Positions 1-8,730 of a DNA stretch of 64,000 nucleotides are shown one piece after another. The stretch's first letter is position 1; each line of letters starts with the position of its first letter. The translations under genes were made by a program, and so were the position numbers. The stretch comes from JAJPKK01 sp963702755 (GTDB taxonomy: Bacteria; Pseudomonadota; Alphaproteobacteria; Rhizobiales; Xanthobacteraceae): positions 62,001 through 126,000 of the forward strand of contig CAVPDZ010000013.1 in NCBI GenBank assembly GCA_963702755.1, in the 5' to 3' direction. Under the pieces are notes generated by a model that did no database searches, was not told the DNA's origin, and saw only the letters and a program-made list of their open reading frames with translations.

Positions 1-34
1 TCCTCGGTGAACGGCGGAAGCGGGGGGCGGGGGG

Positions 35-673
35 TCATGGATGGGCCTCCATCGGTGATGCGTGCAGTGCCACGCGCAATTGCTCATTTTCAGCTTCCAG
101 CTTTTCGATGCGCGCCTGCAGATCGGTGATCGTGCCGGCGACGTCGGCGGCATCGAACTTCTGCGGAATATGGCGAGGGCAGTTGATGTCCCAAGCCTTG
201 ACCTCGAACAAGATCACTTGTTCAGCGCGGGCCGCATAGTCTTCCGGCATCAATTTCAAGATCAGCTCCGCGTCGGCCTCGACCACCCGCGCGCGTCCCC
301 AGATTTTGACACGACGCTGATGCGCATAATCCATCAGGAACAGAAAAGCCTGATCGTTCTCGGCGAGGTTTCCCGCCGTGATGTACTGACGATTGCCGGC
401 GTAATCGACAAAGCCCAGCGTCTTGTTGTCGACCACGCGGATGAATCCCTTGGGGCCGCCGCGATGCTGCGCATAGGACTGGCCCGCGGCATTGGCCGTC
501 GCAAGATACGCGGTGTCCACGTGGGAGAGAAAGGCGACGAGATCGGGCGTGATTTCGGTGCGGAAACCGCCATGTGCCTCGACTTTGGCATAGGCCGCAC
601 GCGAGCCGCGGCGCGCCTGGATCGCCTTGACGCTTGGGGTGAAAGCAATGTCGCTCGAAGGCTGCACGTTCAT
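35..673 (-). CDS. Pyridoxamine 5'-phosphate oxidase family FMN-binding protein
   Basis: 212-residue protein of the PNPOx-like split-barrel flavin family. The core holds TAYLATANAAGQSYAQHRGG, then GFVDYAGNRQYITAGNL and RVKIWGRARVV, the usual layout of FMN-binding general-stress or detoxifying oxidoreductases. The last 30 residues form a short coiled coil (heptad leucines in LQARIEKLEAENEQLRVAL) that may support dimerisation. The ATG at 673 follows a GGAG about 6 nt upstream. It is transcribed alone, towards the window edge. Its substrate cannot be predicted; true PdxH function is unlikely because the family is broad. Confidence 0.85.
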   Translation of the reverse strand: MNVQPSSDIAFTPSVKAIQARRGSRAAYAKVEAHGGFRTEITPDLVAFLSHVDTAYLATANAAGQSYAQHRGGPKGFIRVVDNKTLGFVDYAGNRQYITAGNLAENDQAFLFLMDYAHQRRVKIWGRARVVEADAELILKLMPEDYAARAEQVILFEVKAWDINCPRHIPQKFDAADVAGTITDLQARIEKLEAENEQLRVALHASPMEAHP

Positions 674-879
674 GGCTCGCTCCGGGCAAGACGAGGCGAT
701 GCTATGACCCCGGTCTTGCAGCTATGTGCGGATGTAGCAACGCTTTGCGAGTACAGCCGCACGGTCGCTTTCATTTTCTTGCTCTTGGGATGCATTTCGC
801 GACGATCTCCATGATCCAAGCACGGGCGATCCGGACATATGCACGAGGGCGGTTCGCGGTAAGGCCTAAGCGGATTGTC

Positions 880-2340
880 TCAGCGGTTTCGCATGAGCGC
901 ACTGCGCAACGGCCGGTCGAGGGCGAAGATCACCGCCGCGGCGCCGAGCGCTATGGCGGCGAGCATCAGGAAGAACATCGGCCTGGCCATCGATGACCAG
1001 AAGCTGCCGAGATAGCCGGCGAGGAAATTGCCGACGAAGCTCGTGCCAAGCCACATGCCCATCATCATGGCGAGATGGCCTCGTGGGGCGATTTTGGAGA
1101 CGAGCGACAGGCCGATGGGCGAAAGGTAGAGCTCGCCAGTGGTGATGACGACGAAATAGACGAACAGCCACAGCCAGCTCGCCTTGTTGTCGCCGGCGAG
1201 TAGCGCCGCCGCCATCAGGATGAGGTACGAGAGCCCGCACAGCGCGCAGCCGAATGACATTTTCAAGGTCGTGGAGGGCTCCGTGCCCCGCCGCGCCTGC
1301 CGCGTCCAAAACGCCACGACGAAAGGGGTGAAGGCGAAGATCATCGCCGGGTTGAAGGATTGGAACCAGGTGGTGGGAATTTCGAATGTCCCGAAGAGAA
1401 GGTTGATGGTGCGATCGGTGTCGGTATCGATCCACAGGGCAATGGTGTTGCCCTGCTGTTCGTAGGTCGCCCAGAACAGGCTCACCGGCAGGAACAGGAT
1501 GATGAGCGCCGCAACCGAGCGCCATTCATCGGCGGTGAGCGGCTTGCCGGCGTCGGGCGCATGGGCTTTGCGGGCGGCGCGTTCGACGAAGAGCGGATCG
1601 GGCGGCAGGTGCGATGAGCCGGCGAGATAGATGACGAGGGCGATCAGCATGCCGATGCCGGCGGCGGCGAACCCGTAATCCCAACTTACCTTCTCGCCAA
1701 GAGTCCCGCAGACATAAGGCGCAAGGAACGCGCCGATATTGATCCCCACATAGAAAATCGAGTAGGCGCGGTCGCGCCGCGGGTCGCCGGGAGCATAGAG
1801 TTCGCCGACCTGCGTCGACATGTTGGGCTTGAACGCGCCGTTGCCCAGAATGAGGAACAGCAGCGCGAACAGGAACAGCGAATCAAACGCCATCATGAAG
1901 TGGCCGGCGGCCATCAGCGACGCGCCGATGATGACGGTGCGGCGGTGGCCGAGCACGCGGTCGGCGAGGAGGCCGCCGAAGATCGGCGTGAGATAAACAA
2001 GGCCAGTGTAGAAGCCGTAGATCTGGGAGGCGAACGGCTGCACGGCGAGCGGCCCGAACACGGCTTCGAGCGCATGACGCAGTCCGGCCAGCCCGACCAC
2101 TTCCTCCGCCGTGCCCGGATGAAGCAGGTAATGGACCATGTAGAGCACGAGCAGCGAGCGCATGCCGTAGTAGGAGAAGCGCTCCCACATTTCGGTCCCG
2201 AACAGGAAGCCGAGACCGCGTGGATGGCCGAACAGTTCGTCCTTTGCAGCGGCCTGCGCCAGCCGATGCGGCAGATACGTCAGATCCTTGGACAGCGCTT
2301 GCTTCCATCGTGCGCAGAGCCTCTTCGGAGCTACCGGCAA
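880..2340 (-). CDS. POT/PTR2-family proton-dependent oligopeptide transporter
   Basis: About 486 residues with the repeated hydrophobic segments of a 12-14 helix MFS carrier. The POT signature EMWERFSYYGMRSLLVLYM lies near the N-terminus, and the second signature region (YTGLVYLTPIFGGLLADR, then FKPNMSTQVGELY) follows. The family imports di- and tripeptides with protons across the inner membrane. The start is uncertain. The frame opens with TTG at 2340, while an ATG at about 2313 in another frame has a better context, so a small indel near the N-terminus is possible. It is divergent from the selenoprotein gene at 2481. Confidence 0.88.
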   Translation of the reverse strand: MPVAPKRLCARWKQALSKDLTYLPHRLAQAAAKDELFGHPRGLGFLFGTEMWERFSYYGMRSLLVLYMVHYLLHPGTAEEVVGLAGLRHALEAVFGPLAVQPFASQIYGFYTGLVYLTPIFGGLLADRVLGHRRTVIIGASLMAAGHFMMAFDSLFLFALLFLILGNGAFKPNMSTQVGELYAPGDPRRDRAYSIFYVGINIGAFLAPYVCGTLGEKVSWDYGFAAAGIGMLIALVIYLAGSSHLPPDPLFVERAARKAHAPDAGKPLTADEWRSVAALIILFLPVSLFWATYEQQGNTIALWIDTDTDRTINLLFGTFEIPTTWFQSFNPAMIFAFTPFVVAFWTRQARRGTEPSTTLKMSFGCALCGLSYLILMAAALLAGDNKASWLWLFVYFVVITTGELYLSPIGLSLVSKIAPRGHLAMMMGMWLGTSFVGNFLAGYLGSFWSSMARPMFFLMLAAIALGAAAVIFALDRPLRSALMRNR

Positions 2341-2480
2341 TCACATCGTGAGTGAAACCCTAGCACCCGCAGCGGCGTTGCGTCATTGCGCAGCCGTCGG
2401 GACTCGACGCGATGCGCGCCAATGGCGTAAGAAATCCACGGATCAACGCAAATTCGAGCCGTTGCTCGCTCGGAGGTCAC

Positions 2481-2702
2481 GTGAAGGTCGTCATCGAATA
2501 TTGCGTGCAGTGAAACTATGAGCCGGATGCTCTCCGTGCGGGAGCAAGGTTCAAGGAACTGGCAGGCGCCGAAGTCGCCTACGTGCGATCGCGCGGTGGC
2601 GTGTTCGAGATCACCGTCGACGGCCAGCTGAAGTTCTCGAAGAAGGCGCAGCACCGTTTCCCGACCGACGCCGAGATCGACGCGCTGGCGAAGTCTAAGT
2701 GA
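2481..2702 (+). CDS. SelW-like (Rdx family) selenoprotein, UGA-encoded selenocysteine at codon 11
   Basis: Read straight through the TGA at 2511-2513, this frame gives a 73-residue protein with an N-terminal EYCVQUNYEP (CxxU motif), then GGVFEITVDG, FSKKAQHRFPT and DAEIDAL. That is the full SelW/SelT/SelH (Rdx) thioredoxin-like pattern, in which a CxxC or CxxU redox pair sits after the first beta strand. The GTG start at 2481 has a good Shine-Dalgarno GGAGG at 2472-2476. A hairpin right after the UGA fits the bacterial SECIS model. The role is probably thiol redox chemistry in the cytoplasm. No selA, selB or selC is in the window. An ordinary gene caller would miss it or call it broken. The alternative is a TGC-to-TGA change making a pseudogene, but the frame stays conserved to the end. 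Confidence 0.83.
2528..2546 (+). promoter_or_regulatory. Candidate bacterial SECIS element
   Basis: A seven-pair stem (2528-2534 with 2540-2546, one G-U pair) closes a five-base loop CGUGC. The loop begins 21 nt after the UGA and has a G in its second position. Both features fit the published bacterial SECIS rules (a G within the first two loop bases and 16-37 nt spacing). It lies inside the coding frame, as bacterial SECIS elements do, and would recruit SelB with Sec-tRNA. Confidence 0.7.
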
Positions 2703-2717
2703 TAACCGCGCAGCTTC

Positions 2718-2827
2718 GTAGCCTGGATTGAGCGACAGCGAAATCCGGGGATCGCGCCGCCGACTGGCGACCGACGGAAAATAGGATTCGGCGTTCCCGG
2801 ATTTCGCTATCGCTCAATCCGGGCTAC
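2718..2827. repeat. Palindromic intergenic repeat, family A
   Basis: The left arm at 2718-2750 (gtagcctggattgagcgaca...) and the right arm at 2796-2827 (...tcgctcaatccgggctac) are near-perfect inverted copies of about 32 nt around a 45-nt centre. It looks like the REP/MITE-type palindromes scattered through Bradyrhizobium-like genomes. Only one copy is in the window. It sits just after the selenoprotein gene, where it could fold as a transcript end. Confidence 0.8.
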
Positions 2828-2934
2828 GGGCACCCGGGCTACATGTTGTCGCGCGCCCGGGGAATTGCACAAATCTTGCACAGGCGGCATGGTGCGCTTC
2901 GGCGCGGGACCGTCGTCGCAAGAGAGGGGCGATC

Positions 2935-4346
2935 ATGGCGAATACATCGAGCGTTCGAATTCATTGCATCCGAGGCTTGTTGGCTGCTGGCGCGGCGCTG
3001 TGCCTGCCGTCGTTCGCCGGCAACGCGCAGGAGACACCGGCCGCCCCACCTCCGGCACCCGCCGCGCCCGCGCCGCAGGCCGCGCCCGCCCAGGTGCCGT
3101 TCGTGCCGGCCTCGACGCCCGACCAGGAGAAACTGCGCATCCTCGGCGCCAAGCGCTATCCCGGCACGACCCACATGCTGCCGGCGACGATGGAGACGAC
3201 CCAATGGGGCTGGTTCAACAATGCCCAGCCGCCGGTGCTTCATGTGAACTCGGGCGACACCATCGTGTTCGAGACGATGATGCATTCGCACAACCAGGTC
3301 GTGCCCGGGGCGACCATCGACCAGATCAAGAAGCTGCGCACGGATTATCCCGGGGCGCGGGCCGCACACGTTGACCGGCCCGGTCTTCATCGAGGGTGCC
3401 GAACCGGGCGATGTCCTCAAGATCCATCTCAACAAGATCGTGCCGCGCGCCTACGGGACGAACTTCAACGTGCCCGGCATGTTCGGCGAGTTTCCGGATC
3501 GCTTCCCGGACGGACAGGTGAAGTATTTCTATCTCGACCTCGACCGCAAGGTCGCCGAGTTCGCGCCCGGCATCGAGATTCCGCTGGCGCCGTTCCCCGG
3601 CACGATCGGGGTCGCGCGCGCCGAGCCCGGCCAATATTCATCGGTGCCGCCGGGTCCCTACGGCGGCAACCTGGACATCCGCGATATGCGCGAGGGCACG
3701 ACGCTTTACGTGCCGGTGTTCGTGAAAGGGCGCGCTGCTGTGGACCGGCGACTCCCACGCCGCCCAGGGCAACGGCGAGATCAATCTCACCGCGCTCGAG
3801 ACCGCTTACAAGGAATTCAGCGTCACGGTCGAAGTGCTCAAGACCATGAAGCTCGATTGGCCGCGCGTCGAGACCGCGGACGCCTGGATCACCGTCGGGA
3901 TCGATCGCGATCTCAACAAGGCGCTCGACCTTTTGCAGGCGCAGACTTCCAAGCTGCTGATGGAGGTGCGCAAAGTGCCGGCCGACCAGGTGGAGAAGAC
4001 CATGCTGGGCGCGTGGGATTGTCGCGTGAGCCAGGTGGTCGACGTCAACAAGGGTTTGCATTGCTTCACCGCCAAGCCTGGCGTCCGGCGCACCATCGAG
4101 GCGCTGCCCGACAAGGAGAACAAGACCTATCTCGTGACGGTCGGCAAGGACGCCGACCTCAACAAGGCGATGGATACGGCCTCGTGGGAGATGATCAATC
4201 TTCTCGAAAAGGAGAAGAAGCTGTCGCGGCTCGACGCCTATGGGCTTGCAAGCATGGTGATGGACTGCCGTCTCGCTGTGCCGACGGGCAATGAGAAGAC
4301 CGTGCACTGCCTTGTGCCGAAGAGCACCTGGGTCGCGGCACGTTGA
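2935..4346 (+). CDS. Exported acetamidase/formamidase family protein (two apparent frameshifts)
   Basis: With two single-base corrections this reads as about 469 residues. A signal peptide (LLAAGAALCLPSFAGNAQ) is followed by a Pro/Ala-rich linker and the FmdA/AmdA fold (HSHNQVVPG, GPVFIEGAEPGDVLKIHL, FNVPGMFGEFPDRFPDGQVKYF cut here by frame). The C-terminus contains two similar stretches, DRDLNKALDLL and DADLNKAMDTA. The family hydrolyses short amides to ammonia and acid; a signal peptide places this one in the periplasm, which is unusual. The frame breaks at 3352-3355 (GGGG for GGG) and 3728-3730 (GGG for GG); removing one G at each restores the frame. Confidence 0.8.
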
Positions 4347-4365
4347 GCGCGCGCGACGCCGCGGC

Positions 4366-5302
4366 ATGATGCGGCGGCTCGCGTCGGCGGCCGCATTGCG
4401 GCCGCGCTCGCGGCCGCTTTGGCGGGAGCGGTCTCGCCTGCCTCGGCGCATTTGCGCATCGTCGCGACGACCGCCGACATGGCGGCCCTTGCGGCCGCGG
4501 TCGCGGGCGAGTCCGCGAGCGTCGCGTCGATCGTGCCGGCGGGCGCGGATGCTGAAGCCTATGGCCCACGCCCGGGGGACGTCGAGAAGCTGCAGCGCGC
4601 CGACGTCGTGGTTCGTGTCGGCCTCGGCTATGACTATTGGCTCGACCGGCTGCTGGCGCAGTCCGCAAACGCGCAGGTGATGCGCGGCGGCGACGGGTAC
4701 GTCGACGCTTCGGCCGGGATTCCGCTTCTCGACGTGCGCAGCGCAAGCGTCGCGAACGACAGCGGCCATTCTCACGGGGCCGCCAATCCGCACTACTGGC
4801 TCGATCCGCATAACGCCGATCATCATCACCGGCGGCATCGCCGAAGCGTTGATCCGCCGCATGCCCGCGGAACGCGAGCCGATCATCGCCGCGCGGCAGC
4901 GGTTCATTGCGACGCTCGATGAGCACATGGCTCAATGGACGGCGCGAGCAGCGTCGTTCGCCGGCGTGAAGGTGATCGCCTATCACGAACTCCTGGCCCT
5001 ATTTCGCGCGCCGCTTCCGCCTCGACATTGCAGGGATCATCGAGCCGAGACCGGGCGTCGCACCAAGCCCCGCCCATCTCGCGCGACTTATCGCCGATGG
5101 ACGTTCCGGGCCGGTGCGCGCTGTGGTGCATGAGCCCGCCGAGCCCGCTGACGCCTCGCGTTTTGTGGCGGAGCGCCTCGGCGTGCCGGTCGTGGTGCTC
5201 GCGCCATCGGTTGGGAGTTTTCCCGGCGCCGACGATTATTTTGCGCTGTTCGATACGAACATCGCCGCGCTTGTCGTCGCGTTGGGTCAGCGCGTGAAAT
5301 GA
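4366..5302 (+). CDS. Zinc/manganese-type ABC transporter substrate-binding protein (frameshifted)
   Basis: About 310 residues of the TroA/ZnuA family: an Ala-rich export signal ending SPASA, HLRIVATTADMAAL, NPHYWLDPHNA with preceding HSHG, VIAYHEL, then the C-lobe VVVLAPSVGSFPGADDYFALF. Conserved histidines suggest Zn or Mn binding in the periplasm. One extra base near 4817-4818 and an extra C at 4997-4999 break the frame. The N-terminus also changes frame between the ATG at 4366 and residue 15 or so, so the start is uncertain. It lies 20 nt after the acetamidase gene and upstream of the permease halves. No ATPase gene is nearby. Confidence 0.75.
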
Positions 5303-5424
5303 GCGGTTCGCTTGGCCTCGTTGGGTTTGCTTCTGCGCGATCTCACTTCGCGTGGCTGCGTACACTGCGCTAAGTAAGTCGAAATGAGTTCGACAATTGC
5401 CGGCAAGGCGAAAGCATCGCCATT

Positions 5425-6099
5425 ATGACCGCGGCCGACGCAATGGCGTTTCTCGCGCTTCCGTTCGCGGCCGCGGTGCTGTTCGTGTTGATCCATGCCT
5501 GGTTCGGTGTGCAGGTGTTGCGGCGCAACGTCATCTTCGCCGATCTCGCGTTGGCGCAGCTGTCGGCGCTCGGAGCGACCGTTGCGTTCGCACTGGGGTA
5601 TCCGCCGACCGGATCGGCGGGGTTTGTCTATGCGTTGCTGTTCACGGCGCTCGGCGCAGGGCTGCTGACGCTGTCGCGCGGGTTTGCCCGACATATCAGC
5701 CAGGAAGCGTTTGTCGGTATTCTCTACGTCGCGGCAACTGCAGTCACGATCCTCGTTGTCGACCGCTCGCCGCAGGGTGCCGAGCATGTCAAATCGATCC
5801 TCGTCGGCAGCATCCTCACAGTCGGTCCTGGCGACATCGCGAAATTCGCGCTGCTGTTCGGCGCGATCGGATTTGCACATTACCTCGCCCGCCGTCCGCT
5901 CGCCGCCGTCGCGAGCGAGGGCAGGGCGTTCACCCCAGTCAGTGCGGCCTCTTCTCCCTCCCCCCTTGTGGGGGAGGGTCGGGGTGGGGGGTCGGGAGGC
6001 TATGGCATGACGTGCCACACTCTGACCCCGACCCCCACCCCCACGACCCCTCCCCGCAAGGGGGGGGGGGAGGAAGAAAGGCGATGTTGCCGTAAGTGA
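5425..6099 (+). CDS. Metal ABC transporter permease, N-terminal half (split by a repeat)
   Basis: Residues 1-170 match the first half of a ZnuB/MntB-type permease (ABC-3 family): FGVQVLRRNVIFADLALAQL, GRPLAA-type region, VGSILTVGPGDIAKFALL, several membrane helices. From about residue 175 the frame enters repeat family D and reads SPSPLVGEGRGGG and TPTPTPTTPP, the known translation of that palindrome, ending at TGA 6097-6099. The normal protein would continue with the sequence found at 6096-6968. The gene is therefore interrupted by the repeat. It may be inactive, or made as two subunits. Confidence 0.75.
   Translation: MTAADAMAFLALPFAAAVLFVLIHAWFGVQVLRRNVIFADLALAQLSALGATVAFALGYPPTGSAGFVYALLFTALGAGLLTLSRGFARHISQEAFVGILYVAATAVTILVVDRSPQGAEHVKSILVGSILTVGPGDIAKFALLFGAIGFAHYLARRPLAAVASEGRAFTPVSAASSPSPLVGEGRGGGSGGYGMTCHTLTPTPTPTTPPRKGGGEEERRCCRK
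5953..6077. repeat. Palindromic repeat, family D, inserted in a permease gene
   Basis: An imperfect inverted repeat of C-rich and G-rich arms (tctccctccccccttgtggg and its counterpart) around a short centre ending in an 11-G run. Such elements are abundant in Bradyrhizobium-like genomes and are recognisable from the peptide SPLVGEGRGGG. Here it lies between two halves of one conserved permease, so it looks like a mobile element that landed in the gene. Confidence 0.75.
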
Positions 6100-6968
6100 C
6101 GGCGCAGGGCCTGACGCTGAGTTACGACGGCCGCAGTGCGCTTGCGGTCACGCTGTGGGATTTATTCTTCTTCCTCAGCTTCGGCATCGTCGTGACGACA
6201 TCGGTCGCGACGGCCGGCGTGCTGCTGGTCTTCAGCTTCCTGATCGTGCCAGCCGTGATCGGCTCGCTGTTTTCCCGTTCGCTGCGCATCATCCTGCCGA
6301 TCGCGTGGGGCGCCGGCATTGCGGCGAGCGCAGCGGGTCTCGCCGGCTCGTACGTCCTCGATGTGTCGACCGGCGCTGCCATGGTGATCGCGTTCACGCT
6401 CGCCCTGGTGCTGGCCGGTCTCGCGAAAGCGCTGATCTTTACGCCGGCCGAGCAGCGCGGCCGCAATGTCCGCAATGCAGTCGCAGCCTTTGCCGCCGCT
6501 GTTCTCGTGCTGGTGCTGGCATCGAGCCTGTGGCTGATGGCAGTCCCGCAGGGCGACCAGCCGGTGCTCGCGGCGTTCGAACGCGTGAGCGGGCTTGGCC
6601 CGGAGCACTATCTCGGCGCCTCCGACCGCGCCACGTTCGAAAGCGCGGTCCGCGATGAGGTCCGCTATGCCGGCGAGATCGAGCGTCTCAATGCGAGAGA
6701 GAAGGCGGCCCGCACCGGCCCGCCGCTCACCGACGACGAAGTGCGCCGCATCGCCTCCTACCAGCAGAGCTTCAACGAAATGGCGCGCGGCGAACGCTTC
6801 GTCCAGGACGTGCTGCGCGCCAAGGCGCGCGCGCGGGAGCGCTGGACGGTCGGCATCCCGGCGGCGCTCCTCGCGCTCGTTGGCCTCATACTCCTCGCGT
6901 GGCCGTACATGCTGCCGAAGTCAAGCGGGGTAGGGTGGGCAAAGCGCGGCCGAGATCTCTCGGTTTAA
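6096..6968 (+). CDS. Metal ABC transporter permease, C-terminal half with extra C-terminal domain
   Basis: Starts at GTG 6096, which overlaps the upstream stop as GTGA; its own frame has TAA immediately before (6093-6095). Residues 1-120 are the second half of a ZnuB-type permease (VTLWDLFFFLSFGIVVTTS, AGVLLVFSFLIVPA). A further 170 residues follow: a membrane helix (VLVLVLASSLWLMAV), a charged helical stretch with REKAARTG, and a last helix (ALLALVGLILLAWPYML). The final 13 residues and the stop come from repeat family B. No clear Shine-Dalgarno precedes the GTG, so expression would depend on coupling. Confidence 0.7.
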   Translation: MTAQGLTLSYDGRSALAVTLWDLFFFLSFGIVVTTSVATAGVLLVFSFLIVPAVIGSLFSRSLRIILPIAWGAGIAASAAGLAGSYVLDVSTGAAMVIAFTLALVLAGLAKALIFTPAEQRGRNVRNAVAAFAAAVLVLVLASSLWLMAVPQGDQPVLAAFERVSGLGPEHYLGASDRATFESAVRDEVRYAGEIERLNAREKAARTGPPLTDDEVRRIASYQQSFNEMARGERFVQDVLRAKARARERWTVGIPAALLALVGLILLAWPYMLPKSSGVGWAKRGRDLSV

Positions 6969-7076
6969 CTCGGACCGTCGATCCGCGCGTGCCCACGCGG
7001 CGCTATCCAGCGTGGGCACGGCGGAACGCACGCTGAGCACAAAGTCGCGATGCTTGGCCGCCTTTGCCCACCCTAC
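6930..7076. repeat. Palindromic repeat, family B, copy 1
   Basis: The outer arms gtagggtgggcaaagc and gcctttgcccaccctac are inverted, with an inner pair cgtgcccacg/cgtgggcacg. A second copy lies at 14823-14950. This copy overlaps the end of the permease frame and supplies its stop codon. Confidence 0.8.
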
Positions 7077-7108
7077 GGATTACTGCATGACGGCGCGCGC
7101 GAGACGCC

Positions 7109-8569
7109 TCACCGCACGCCGTATTGGGCGAAGAAGTCGCCGATGTTCGGTCGCAGTTCCTTGGCGGCGGAGATGTCGGCCTCGCCGCCCGACTGATCGC
7201 CCTTTTTTTGTTTGGCGATGCCGCGGCCGTAGAGCGAGTAGACCAGGTTCGGGTCTTGCTTGAGCGCCGCGTCATAGTCGGCGATCGCGTCATCGATGCG
7301 TCCGGCTTTGAGATGGACGAGCGCGCGGCTGTCGAGCGTCTTCGGCGAGGGCCGCAGGCGCAGCGACTCGTTGCAGTCGGCGAGCGCGCGGTCGAGTTGG
7401 CCGACGATCGCCCGCGCCCAGCAGCGGTCGTTCCAGGCGGCGGCATTGGTCGGCTGCAGCCGGCTCACCACGTCGAAATCGGAAATGGCGCGGGCGAATT
7501 CGCCTTTGCCCTCGAATGCGCCGCCGCGGTTGTCGTAGGCGCCGGCAAGGCGCGGATCGAGGCGGATCGCCTCGCTGGCGTCGGCGATGGCGCGATCGTA
7601 GTCACCTTTGCTGTAATAGGCCGCCCCGCGCTCGCTGAAGGCCGCCGCGTATTTCGGATTGATCTTGAGCGCTTCGGTGAAGTCCGCGATGGCGCTGTCC
7701 TGGTTGCCGACGAGCGCGTAAACGCGGCCGCGGCCGAGGAATGCGGCGGCGTATTTCGGGTCGAGGTTGATCGCCTCGGCAAGCTCCGTCAGCGCGCCGT
7801 CATAGTCCTTCCGGCTGGCCAGGACATTGGCGCGGCCACTGCGGGCGGCCGCATTCATGGGATCGAGCTTGATCGCCTCGTCGAAATCGGCGAGCGCGGC
7901 ATCGAGATCGCCCTTTTCGCGATACGCGTTGCCGCGGCCGCTGCGGGCCGCTGCGGACGACGGATCGAGCCGGATCGCATTGGCAAAATCGGCGAGCGCG
8001 CGGTCGAAATCGCGCTTGTCCGCGAAGGCAGTGCCGCGGCCGGTGTAGGCCACGGCGAGATTGGGTTCGATGCGGATCGCTTCGTTGTAGTCCGTAACGG
8101 CGCGGTCGAGATCGCCCTTTTCCTTGTAGGCCCGGGCGCGATTGTAATGCGGGAGCGCGCTCTTGGGATCCATGCGGATCGCCTCGTTGTAGTCCGCGAT
8201 GGCGCGATCGTAGTCGCCCATGTCGAGATAAAGGTTGCCCCGTCCGTTGCGAGGACTGCCGTATCGCGGATTGAGCTTGATCGCCTCGTTGAAATCGGCA
8301 AGCGCATGCTCGGGATCGCCCTTGGCGCGATAAGCGTTGCCGCGGTTGCTGAAGGCGATGGCCAGGTTCTGCTTGGTGTCGCGGCGCGACTGGATGACGC
8401 CGGTGCAGCCGGCGATCTGCACGTCCGGCCCGGCGTTCTCGCGGTTCACGCATTGGACCCAATTCGGCGACATTTGCGCGGCCGCCGGTCCGCAGGCGAA
8501 AATACCGCACGTCACCAAGGTCCCGGCCGTCGCGGCGCGCGCCGCCGACCTGCAAAGACCTGCAATCAT
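7109..8569 (-). CDS. Exported TPR-repeat protein
   Basis: 486 residues: a signal peptide (AGTLVTCGIFACGPAAAQ), a short Cys-containing segment (NWVQCVNRENAGPDVQIAGC), then about a dozen tandem 34-residue tetratricopeptide repeats with the pattern ADFNEAIKLNPRYGSPRNGRG. TPR arrays are protein-binding scaffolds; the export signal places it in the periplasm or outer envelope. The ATG at 8569 is preceded by GGAGG at ideal spacing, which rejects the longer frame to 8620. The high internal repetition also creates long false frames on the opposite strand. Confidence 0.88.
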   Translation of the reverse strand: MIAGLCRSAARAATAGTLVTCGIFACGPAAAQMSPNWVQCVNRENAGPDVQIAGCTGVIQSRRDTKQNLAIAFSNRGNAYRAKGDPEHALADFNEAIKLNPRYGSPRNGRGNLYLDMGDYDRAIADYNEAIRMDPKSALPHYNRARAYKEKGDLDRAVTDYNEAIRIEPNLAVAYTGRGTAFADKRDFDRALADFANAIRLDPSSAAARSGRGNAYREKGDLDAALADFDEAIKLDPMNAAARSGRANVLASRKDYDGALTELAEAINLDPKYAAAFLGRGRVYALVGNQDSAIADFTEALKINPKYAAAFSERGAAYYSKGDYDRAIADASEAIRLDPRLAGAYDNRGGAFEGKGEFARAISDFDVVSRLQPTNAAAWNDRCWARAIVGQLDRALADCNESLRLRPSPKTLDSRALVHLKAGRIDDAIADYDAALKQDPNLVYSLYGRGIAKQKKGDQSGGEADISAAKELRPNIGDFFAQYGVR

Positions 8570-8730
8570 GCCGTCCTCCGTTTGCCGGTTCGACCGATCG
8601 GAAAGCTTACCACGGCGCATAGGGCCAGGGGGTGGGTTCCGTCAAGCACAACCCCCTCGGGGTACGGTCGGAAACCGCGGTCGAGTGTCCCAAAGTGGAA
8701 CTCTGAGCGGCCTGAGACCACATAAGCGCG

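Noticed and set aside
3352..3371. Programmed frameshifting in the acetamidase gene
   Set aside because: No slippery heptamer with pseudoknot is apparent, and the same one-base type of break recurs in many unrelated genes.
7124..8725. 533-residue frame on the plus strand
   Set aside because: It lies opposite the TPR gene and looks repetitive only because the TPR repeats are.
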